Shown here: positions 56,946-64,000 of the stretch, piece by piece
How the letters are laid out: each line of letters opens with the position of its first letter
How positions within the stretch are numbered: position 1 is the stretch's first letter
Translations under genes and position numbers: made by a program
Assembly: GCF_001423965.1 (NCBI RefSeq)
Contig: NZ_LMPV01000006.1
Coordinates: forward strand, 186,001 to 250,000
DNA: 64,000 bases
DNA from: Exiguobacterium sp. Leaf196
GTDB lineage: Bacteria > Bacillota > Bacilli > Exiguobacteriales > Exiguobacteriaceae
Direction: 5' to 3'
The notes under the pieces: generated by a model
What the model was told of the DNA's origin: nothing
What the model saw: the letters and a program-made list of their open reading frames with translations, nothing else
Database searches by the model: none

Positions 56946-58324
56946 GCGTTCTCACCTACTTGTTGTCCGAGTTCAAGCGATTGACCAATCCCGCGCATGA
57001 ACGTGGCACCATCCATCCGTTTTTTGCCGGACGGCTGTAAGTCGATCAGCTTCAACGCTGTTTCGGAACCTGTCGCGATGACGGGACCATCCGCTTCTAA
57101 TGCGATGATTTCACCCGGTCGTCCCGTTCCTGAGACTTTCGTTGCGAAAAAGACTTTTAAGCGATCGTTCCCAAGCATCGTATACGTACTCGGGAATGGA
57201 TTCATCCCACGAATTTGATCGTAGAGTGTCTCACCCGGTAGCGTAAAATCAAGTCGTTCCCGCTCACGTGAAATGTTCGGCGCAAATGTCGCTTCTTCCT
57301 CGACTTGTGCTTCCGGTGTCAATTCACCTGCTAACAGACGTGGTAACGTTTCAAGTAACAGGCGCGCTCCTGCGTCCGCTAACTTCTCAAACATCGAACC
57401 GGCTGTATCGTTCTCTTCGATTGGAACGATGATTTTTGACAACATATCACCTGCGTCTAGCCGATCGACCATATACATGATCGTCACACCTGTCTCTTTT
57501 TCTCCATCGATGATCGCTTGATGAATCGGTGCACCGCCACGATATTTCGGTAAGAGTGACGCATGGACGTTGATCGCCCCAAAACGTGGTGCTTCGAGAA
57601 TAGCGGTCGGTACGATCTGACCGTAGGCTGCCGTGATAATGAGATCTGGTTTTAAATCAAGAACATCTTGATAATCCTCTCGAATTCGTTTCGGTTGCAA
57701 CACAGGAATATCGTGTTCCATCGCGACGAGTTTTACAGGCGTCGGTTTGACTTCCCGTTTTCGTCCGACTGGTTTATCTGGTTGTGAGACGACACCGACG
57801 ACGTCATACCCAGCATCGATGACTTCACGCAGCGTTCCTGCTGCAAACTCAGGCGTACCCATGAAAACGACGCGCGGTTTTTCTTGCTCGACGAGTTTAT
57901 CCGTGAACAGGACACCATCTAAATGATCCATCTCGTGTTGGATGGCACGTGCAAAAAAACCGTTTGCTTTGATTTTAACCGTCCGCCCGAGACGATCTTG
58001 AGATTTGACGACGATTCGGTCGAACCGTTCAACCGGTCCGAAGATGCCCGGCATACTGAGGCAGCCTTCATCATCGATTTGCGAACCGTCCGATTCGATG
58101 ATTTCCGGGTTGATCAGCTCGATTGGTCCCGTCTCATCATCGGTATGAACGACGGCTACACGAATCGGCTGGTTGATTTGCGGTGCGGCTAAACCAACCC
58201 CGTCATATTCGTACATCGTATCGAACATCCGGTCGATCATTTTACCGAGTTTTTTATCAAACTTCGTGACAGGTTCACACACCTGTCGTAATACATCATT
58301 TGGTACTTCTACTACTTTATACAT
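56942..58324 (-). CDS. def-fmt: Peptide deformylase and methionyl-tRNA formyltransferase fused in one ORF
   Basis: A continuous 460-residue ORF. Residues 1-149 are peptide deformylase with all three motifs: GVGLAAPQ (42-49), EGCLS (86-90, metal Cys 88) and HEMDH (130-134). Residues 150-460 are methionyl-tRNA formyltransferase: VVFMGTPEFA (152-161), NVHASLLP (252-259; N252, H254) and D290. The first enzyme removes N-formyl from new proteins, the second adds formyl to Met-tRNA. The junction reads VEQEKPRVVF with no stop, start codon or SD. Separate genes in the same order occur in B. subtilis (defA, fmt). About 10 residues of usual deformylase C-terminus seem missing. A sequencing error cannot be excluded. 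SD GAGGTG precedes the ATG. Confidence 0.9.
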   Translation of the reverse strand: MYKVVEVPNDVLRQVCEPVTKFDKKLGKMIDRMFDTMYEYDGVGLAAPQINQPIRVAVVHTDDETGPIELINPEIIESDGSQIDDEGCLSMPGIFGPVERFDRIVVKSQDRLGRTVKIKANGFFARAIQHEMDHLDGVLFTDKLVEQEKPRVVFMGTPEFAAGTLREVIDAGYDVVGVVSQPDKPVGRKREVKPTPVKLVAMEHDIPVLQPKRIREDYQDVLDLKPDLIITAAYGQIVPTAILEAPRFGAINVHASLLPKYRGGAPIHQAIIDGEKETGVTIMYMVDRLDAGDMLSKIIVPIEENDTAGSMFEKLADAGARLLLETLPRLLAGELTPEAQVEEEATFAPNISRERERLDFTLPGETLYDQIRGMNPFPSTYTMLGNDRLKVFFATKVSGTGRPGEIIALEADGPVIATGSETALKLIDLQPSGKKRMDGATFMRGIGQSLELGQQVGENA

Positions 58325-58333
58325 ACAGACACC

Positions 58334-60658
58334 TCACATGAATACAAATGGATTCAAGTCAATCGCGACTTGTGTTTTTGATTTTTGACGACGGGATAAG
58401 ATATCACGGAGATGTGTCCGGACATCCTCCTGTCCTTTATGTTTAATTAAGACCTGTTGCCGGTACATATTTTTGAGTCGAGCGAGTGGTGCATCAAACG
58501 GTCCATTGACGACTAAATCCTCAGATTCAAAGGCACGAAGCTCGGAAGCGATTTGCTGCGCTTCTGCTTGTGCTTCGAGCGGATGCGCTGCTGAAACTGT
58601 AATCAGACCAAGGAACCAAAATGGTGGATGCCCACCGAGTTTTCGCAATTGCATCTCTCGCTTATAAAACGTTTCGAAATCATGCTGTTTGGCCGTTTGA
58701 ATGACGTAATGCTCCGGGTTGTAGGTCTGGATAATTGACTGACCAGCGAGTTGACCCCGTCCGGCACGACCGGACACTTGGGTGATCAACTGAAACGTGC
58801 GCTCACTTGCTCGAAAATCCGGAATACCAAGCGTCGCATCGGCAGCAATCACTCCGACGAGTGTAACGTTCGGAAAGTCGAGACCTTTTGCGATCATCTG
58901 TGTTCCGAGCAGAATGTTTCCTTCCTTGCGTTCAAAGGCATCGAGTAATTTCTCATGCGCACCTTTACGCGACGTCGTATCCTGATCCATCCGGATGATT
59001 CGCGCCTCCGGAATCAAGTGTGCCAATTCTTCCTCAATCTTTTGCGTACCCGTTCCGAACTGACGAATTTTCGTCGATTCACAGGACGGACAAGTTTTCG
59101 GCATTGCGGCTTCAAACCCACAGTAGTGGCATTTCAAGCGATCTTCATGTTGGTGATAGGTTAAATTGACGGCACAATGCGGACATTGTAGCGTCTCCCC
59201 GCAATCCCGACATAAGACGAAGGTCGTATATCCGCGACGGTTCAGGAGTAAGACAGTTTGTTCCCCACGTTCGATGCGTTCTTTGATGCCTTCGACTAGC
59301 GCGAGGCTGAACGGCGTACGATTGCCCCGTTCGAGTTCCTTACGCATATCAACGATGTCGACTGGAGGCAGTTCCCCACCGAAACGTTCACGAAGCGGTA
59401 AGTAACGATAAACCCCTTTTTGTGCCCGTGCATACGTCTCGAGTAACGGTGTTGCACTTCCGAGCACGACGGGACAACGATGATAGGCTGCCCGCCATTT
59501 TGCGACATCGCGCGTATGATAGCGCGGATTCTCTTCCTGCTTATAAGTTGTTTCATGTTCTTCATCGAGAATGATGATTCCGATGTTCGTCAGCGGCGCA
59601 AACACAGCAGACCGTGCACCGACGACGACATCGACATCGCCTTGGGCGATTTTGCGCCACTCATCATACTTTTCTCCGAGCGATAGACCGCTATGCAAGA
59701 CAGCGACCCGTTCTCCGAAACGGCGTTTAAACCGTTTGACCATCATCGGCGTCAGACTGATCTCTGGGACGAGCAAGATCGCTTGTCTACCGCGTTCGAG
59801 TTGTGCATGAATCGATTCAAGATACACTTCCGTCTTACCGCTTCCTGTTACGCCATGTAACAAAAACGTTCCGGTCTCAGCTTCAGCCGTAATCGCCGAG
59901 ACAGCTTCCTGTTGCTTTTCCGTCAAAGAGGACGGCACAAAGATGTCTTGGACGAGATGTTCATAAGGATTTCGCCGAACATCGATCGTCTCGACTTGAA
60001 TGATGCTCTTTTTCTCGAGAGCGTTCAACGTCGCGCTCGTTGCGCCCGTTGCCTGCTTGACTTCACTCCAAAGCGCATCCGGAAATTCTTGAATATACGA
60101 GTAAAGTGCCGCTTGTTGGCTCGCTTGTTTCGTAAAAGTTGCTTGCTCCTCTAGAAGACGAATCCGTTTATCGATCTTAGACGTCTTTTTCTCGCGAATG
60201 ACCGGTTGAAGCGTCACGTCAGCTTGTTTCGCCGCTGTTAAGACGATTTGTTGGACTTCCGTTGGCAATTGACTCATTTTCTTGCCATGATATGCCCGAA
60301 GTGGGCCCGACTCGACTATGACCAGTTTATCATAACTCACCTTTAAGGCAGCCGGCAGCATCGCAAGCAATGCCGTCGCTTGAAAACACAAAGTCGTTTC
60401 CGATAGATACGCCGATAACTCGAGTAATTCCTGTGTATAGGTCGGGGTCTCATCTAAGACACGGACGATCGATTTGACGTTCGTCAGATCAGACGTTGCT
60501 TTCGTTCCGACGACGATTCCAAGCAACGCCCGTGGACCAAATGGTACTTCGACGCGCATACCGGGAACGATCAGCTCTTGCCAGAGTTCTGGAACGGCAT
60601 AATCGAACGGACGATCGACCGTTGCTGCTGCGACGTCAACGATGACTTCGGCTATCAT
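58334..60658 (-). CDS. priA: Primosomal replication helicase PriA
   Basis: A 774-residue helicase. After the N-terminal DNA-binding region comes Walker A VTGSGKTEVYL, motif II DEEHE, and the zinc region with eight cysteines between helicase lobes (CRDCGETLQCPHC, then KCHYCGF, CPSCES), and ISGRAGRG-type VSGRAGRG. It restarts replication at stalled forks. It starts with ATGA overlap with coaBC and stops 9 bases before the def-fmt start. Confidence 0.96.
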   Translation of the reverse strand: MIAEVIVDVAAATVDRPFDYAVPELWQELIVPGMRVEVPFGPRALLGIVVGTKATSDLTNVKSIVRVLDETPTYTQELLELSAYLSETTLCFQATALLAMLPAALKVSYDKLVIVESGPLRAYHGKKMSQLPTEVQQIVLTAAKQADVTLQPVIREKKTSKIDKRIRLLEEQATFTKQASQQAALYSYIQEFPDALWSEVKQATGATSATLNALEKKSIIQVETIDVRRNPYEHLVQDIFVPSSLTEKQQEAVSAITAEAETGTFLLHGVTGSGKTEVYLESIHAQLERGRQAILLVPEISLTPMMVKRFKRRFGERVAVLHSGLSLGEKYDEWRKIAQGDVDVVVGARSAVFAPLTNIGIIILDEEHETTYKQEENPRYHTRDVAKWRAAYHRCPVVLGSATPLLETYARAQKGVYRYLPLRERFGGELPPVDIVDMRKELERGNRTPFSLALVEGIKERIERGEQTVLLLNRRGYTTFVLCRDCGETLQCPHCAVNLTYHQHEDRLKCHYCGFEAAMPKTCPSCESTKIRQFGTGTQKIEEELAHLIPEARIIRMDQDTTSRKGAHEKLLDAFERKEGNILLGTQMIAKGLDFPNVTLVGVIAADATLGIPDFRASERTFQLITQVSGRAGRGQLAGQSIIQTYNPEHYVIQTAKQHDFETFYKREMQLRKLGGHPPFWFLGLITVSAAHPLEAQAEAQQIASELRAFESEDLVVNGPFDAPLARLKNMYRQQVLIKHKGQEDVRTHLRDILSRRQKSKTQVAIDLNPFVFM

Positions 60659-61845
60659 GCCAATGCCTCCGCGAATTGGCGCATGAGCGATTTGGCGAGC
60701 GTCGATTTCAATTGTTGATCGTATCGCGTGACGGAATCGTTCTTTCCAAAAACGACGACTTCATTTTCATCACTGACGAATCCGATATCAGATCGTGACA
60801 CATCATTCGCGACAATGAAATCGGCTTTCTTTCGGACGAGTTTTTGTTTAGCGAACGTCTCGACATCCGTCGTCTCAGCCGCAAATCCGACTAATAGCTG
60901 ATGTTGTTTCTGCTCACCAAGCGTCTTCAGAATATCGGTCGTCTCTTCGAGTTCAATTCGAAGTGGTCCGTGGATTTTTTTCTGCTTCTGATCGTACTGG
61001 ATAGACGGTCGATAGTCAGCTACGGCAGCGGACATGATGACGATGTCTTGCGTTTCATAATCACGTAACATGGCTTCAAGCATCTCTTCTCCTGATTCAA
61101 CAGCAATCGTCGCTATCCCGGTCGGTAATCCGATCCGAAGTGGTCCATGGACGAGCGTGACATCGGCACCTGCGTCTCTTGCCGCCTCTGCTAGCGCAAT
61201 TCCTGTCTTTCCGGAAGAATCATTCGTCAAGTAACGAACCGGATCAATCCGTTCCACGGTCGGTCCCGCACTGATCAAGACTTTTCGTCCGGCTAGATAC
61301 TTCTCTTCAAAGAACGTTGAGAGTGTTGCGACTAAGTCTTCCGGTTCAGGTAAACGACCTTTCCCGACCCAACCACATGCGAGATTTCCGACTCCCGGTG
61401 CAATCACCTGGACACCGTCCTGCTTCAGTTGTTCGATGTTGCGGACTGTCGCCGGATGTTCGAGCATGTTGACATTCATCGCTGGTGCGACGATGACGGG
61501 ACATGTCGCTGCAAGGATCGTCGTCGTGATGAAATCATCCGCGATCCCGTGCGCGAGTTTTGCAATCAAATTCGCGGTCGCTGGTGCGACGACGATCAGG
61601 TCCGCTTCGTCCGCTAAATCGATATGGGCGATCTTTGACGGATCATGCTCGATGAAGACGTCATCATAGACCGCTTTTCGCGTCAGTGCTTCAAACGTCT
61701 TCTTACCGACGAATTGTTGCGCGTTACGCGTCATCGCGACTTGAACATGTGCGCCTGCTTGAACAAGCTTTGAAGCGAGTGCTGCTGATTTGTAGGAAGC
61801 GATTCCACCGCCGACACACAGTAGAATGTTTCGGTTGGTTAACAT
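60655..61845 (-). CDS. coaBC: Phosphopantothenoylcysteine decarboxylase/synthetase
   Basis: A 396-residue bifunctional enzyme of CoA synthesis. N-terminal flavoprotein (CoaC) with GGGIASYKSAALASKL and the PAMNVNML catalytic loop; C-terminal CoaB with SAGPTVERIDPVRYLTNDSS and a KKADFIVANDVS motif. It makes 4'-phosphopantetheine from phosphopantothenate and cysteine. Codons extend to 61899, but AAGGAGG lies 8 nt before the ATG at 61845. A terminator-like hairpin separates it from rpoZ. Confidence 0.96.
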   Translation of the reverse strand: MLTNRNILLCVGGGIASYKSAALASKLVQAGAHVQVAMTRNAQQFVGKKTFEALTRKAVYDDVFIEHDPSKIAHIDLADEADLIVVAPATANLIAKLAHGIADDFITTTILAATCPVIVAPAMNVNMLEHPATVRNIEQLKQDGVQVIAPGVGNLACGWVGKGRLPEPEDLVATLSTFFEEKYLAGRKVLISAGPTVERIDPVRYLTNDSSGKTGIALAEAARDAGADVTLVHGPLRIGLPTGIATIAVESGEEMLEAMLRDYETQDIVIMSAAVADYRPSIQYDQKQKKIHGPLRIELEETTDILKTLGEQKQHQLLVGFAAETTDVETFAKQKLVRKKADFIVANDVSRSDIGFVSDENEVVVFGKNDSVTRYDQQLKSTLAKSLMRQFAEALA

Positions 61846-61871
61846 GTAGGTGTCCTCCTTATTGAAAAAAA

Positions 61872-61893
61872 CAGCCACGATGACAAGTGGCTG
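61872..61893 (-). terminator. Terminator-like hairpin between rpoZ and coaBC
   Basis: Seven-bp CAGCCAC/GTGGCTG stem, 8-nt loop and seven T on the minus strand. The T tract ends 20 nt before the coaBC ATG, almost at its SD. Confidence 0.85.
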
Positions 61894-61901
61894 CTTCAAA
61901 A

Positions 61902-62105
61902 TTAGTCTTGCGGTTGGTTCGTGACGGATACTTCTTCGAAATAAAGCTCTTCTAAAGCTTTCCCGACCGGTTTATGCGATTTTGGGTTCGTGACTTTCAC
62001 GCGTTTCCCGTCTTGGATTTGACGCGCACGCTTAGCGGCAACTGTAACGATTGTATATTTCGACGGTACTTTCTTTTGAAGCTTATCAACTGATGGATAT
62101 AACAT
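61902..62105 (-). CDS. rpoZ: RNA polymerase omega subunit
   Basis: A 67-residue omega subunit ([20 protein letters not shown], then AAKRARQIQ), the normal Bacillus length. It helps assemble the beta-prime subunit. In-frame codons extend to 62195 within gmk; GGAGG 9 nt before the ATG at 62105 settles the start. It follows the gmk stop by 1 base. Confidence 0.96.
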   Translation of the reverse strand: MLYPSVDKLQKKVPSKYTIVTVAAKRARQIQDGKRVKVTNPKSHKPVGKALEELYFEEVSVTNQPQD

Positions 62106-62106
62106 A

Positions 62107-62763
<657 letters not shown>

Positions 62764-62765
62764 TC

Positions 62766-62795
62766 ATATTAGCAGTAGAGATAGGAAGTTCGCAA
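62766..62795 (-). promoter_or_regulatory. Sigma-A promoter of gmk
   Basis: On the minus strand TTGCGA (-35), 18-nt spacer, TAATAT (-10) with TGC before it. It lies in the divergent gap with rqcH. A second TATGAT with TGG before it occurs further upstream (about 62827) without a -35. Confidence 0.5.
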
Positions 62796-62892
62796 GTCAT
62801 CTTTTTTAGCTCGACTGCTTTATCATACCATAACGATGCCATTTCTGTTACCTTTAGAAAGTGAGAACGAAATCAAGAAAGAAGGTAATCGT

Positions 62893-64000
62893 ATGGCTTT
62901 TGACGGATTGATGACGACACGCGTCGTCAAAGAACTCCAACCGCTCGTCGGAGGACGGATCAATAAGGTATACCAACCATATACATTGGATTTAGTATTC
63001 CAGGTCCGGGCCGAGCGAAAAAACGTATTGTTGCTCGCCTCTGCGAATGCCATGTATGCACGGATGCACATTACGTCGGAAGCGGTCAGCAACCCGAGTG
63101 AACCCCCACTCTTCTGTATGATGCTTCGCAAGCATGTCGAAGGCGGATTCATCGAATCGATCGAACAACTCGAACGCGACCGGATCATTGTCTTACGTGT
63201 CCGTTCCCGCAACGAACTTGGCGATGAGGAAGCGAAAAAAATCTATGTCGAGTTGATGGGACGACACTCGAACATCATTTTGACCGATGGACAAGATAAG
63301 ATCCTCGATGCGATCAAACACTTACCACTCAGTCAAAATACATTCCGGACGATCATGCCAGGGATGACCTATCAACTTCCACCAGCACAGGATAAAGTGG
63401 ATCCACTCACAGGAGATATCGAAAAGGCACTCCACCGAATCGACTGGAACGCTGGGAAACTGGATCGCCAGTTACTTGGTCTCTTCAGTGGTCTGTCTCC
63501 ACAAATTGCTAAGGAAGTCGTCACGCGGGCAGGTCTTGCGAACCGGACGAATCTTGCTACCGCTTTCCAGGACGTCTTAAAAGAACTAAACGGTCCTTAT
63601 GTATTGCAACGGATGGAAGGCGGCAAGGAACGCTTTGCACCGGTCCGCTTAACGGAAGGTTCAATCATTGACGAAAAGACGTTCGCGACGAGTGGTCAAG
63701 TCCTCGACGCATTCTTCCATCAAAAAGCAAACCGCGATCGTGTCAAACAACAAGCGGCCGATCTCGAACGGTTCATCAAGAGTGAGTACGATAAGAATAT
63801 CTTAAAGCGCTCAAAACTCGAAAAAGATTTAGAAGCGACGTTACGAATGGATGAATGGAAGCATAAAGGAGAACTGCTGACGACTTATCTCTATCAGCTC
63901 GAACGCGGGATGAAGGAAGCAACCGTCGTCGATTACTATGATCCAGACGGTGCTGAAATCACGATCTCGCTTGATCCCCGCTTCTCGCCAAACGAGAACG
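62893..64000 (+). CDS. rqcH: Ribosome quality-control protein RqcH (NFACT; N-terminal part)
   Basis: The gene runs off the window after 369 codons, with no stop. The N-terminus MAFDGLMTTRVVKELQPLVG, then GGRINKVYQPY and SNPSEPPLFCMMLRKHVEGG are the NFACT-N signature of RqcH (formerly fibronectin-binding protein FbpA/YloA). RqcH adds C-terminal alanine tails on stalled nascent chains of obstructed 50S subunits. A helical coiled coil appears from about residue 285. GAAGG lies 7 nt before the ATG. The C-terminal domain is outside the window. Confidence 0.93.
   Translation, partial: MAFDGLMTTRVVKELQPLVGGRINKVYQPYTLDLVFQVRAERKNVLLLASANAMYARMHITSEAVSNPSEPPLFCMMLRKHVEGGFIESIEQLERDRIIVLRVRSRNELGDEEAKKIYVELMGRHSNIILTDGQDKILDAIKHLPLSQNTFRTIMPGMTYQLPPAQDKVDPLTGDIEKALHRIDWNAGKLDRQLLGLFSGLSPQIAKEVVTRAGLANRTNLATAFQDVLKELNGPYVLQRMEGGKERFAPVRLTEGSIIDEKTFATSGQVLDAFFHQKANRDRVKQQAADLERFIKSEYDKNILKRSKLEKDLEATLRMDEWKHKGELLTTYLYQLERGMKEATVVDYYDPDGAEITISLDPRFSPNEN

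Noticed and set aside
57860-57890. Internal start for a separate Fmt at the fusion junction
   Set aside because: The only nearby ATG is inside VVFMGTP, would remove the first strand of Fmt, and has no SD; no GTG or TTG fits either.

Overview
This window is a chromosomal core region of a low-GC Gram-positive bacterium of the Bacillales. The gene content and order follow the Bacillus subtilis fla/che-to-gmk region almost gene for gene: FliY, SwrD, CodY, HslVU, YlqGH, YlxM, FapR, YloU/FakA and PrpC/PrkC are all present. An Exiguobacterium-like genome is my best guess, but that is inference. I see no tRNA or rRNA gene, insertion sequence, prophage or CRISPR array. All genes except four (a DUF1128 gene, rpmB, an amino-acid permease and rqcH) lie on the minus strand, so transcription mostly runs from high to low coordinates.

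Layout. Bases 1-14676: flagellar fla/che operon, flgB to fliR with flhB cut by the window edge, many genes coupled by ATGA overlaps. 14874-18605: xerC-hslV-hslU-codY with its own promoter and a terminator that insulates it from the flagellar operon. 18662-22987: dprA-topA-trmFO. 23033-25229: sucCD with a sigma-A promoter overlapped by a cre site. 25249-32731: ylxM-ffh-rpsP-rimM-trmD-rplS-lepB-rbgA-rnhB-ylqG-ylqH (SRP, ribosomal proteins, tRNA/rRNA maturation), broken up by several intrinsic terminators. 32758-37322: smc-ftsY. 37449-37649: a small DUF1128 gene on the plus strand. 37720-42165: fapR-plsX-fabD-fabG-acpP-rnc (phospholipid and fatty-acid synthesis) with a FapR operator. 42169-48077: yloU-fakA-sdaAB-sdaAA-recG. 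48108-49966, plus strand: rpmB and a LysP-like permease with a consensus cre site. 49978-62795: gmk-rpoZ-coaBC-priA-def/fmt-rsmB-prpC-prkC-rsgA-rpe-thiT-thiN, with a TPP riboswitch before thiT. 62893-64000: rqcH, cut by the window edge.

Most striking points. (1) Peptide deformylase and methionyl-tRNA formyltransferase, two enzymes of opposite action on the formyl group, are one continuous 460-residue ORF with both active sites intact. (2) Terminator-like hairpins repeatedly sit only 17-60 nt before the start of a low-demand gene that follows a high-demand one (rpsP/rimM, rplS/lepB, acpP/rnc, rpoZ/coaBC), suggesting operon stoichiometry is set by partial termination. (3) Strong cre matches overlap the sucCD and permease promoters. 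(4) thiT is inserted before thiN, which puts TPP synthesis under a TPP riboswitch. (5) A CodY-box-like sequence lies upstream of flgB, next to codY. I found no clearly new defence, mobile or biosynthetic system.

Where an upstream in-frame extension was possible, I chose the start with a well-spaced Shine-Dalgarno (SD) sequence and say so. Promoter, operator and terminator calls are made by eye and are candidates.
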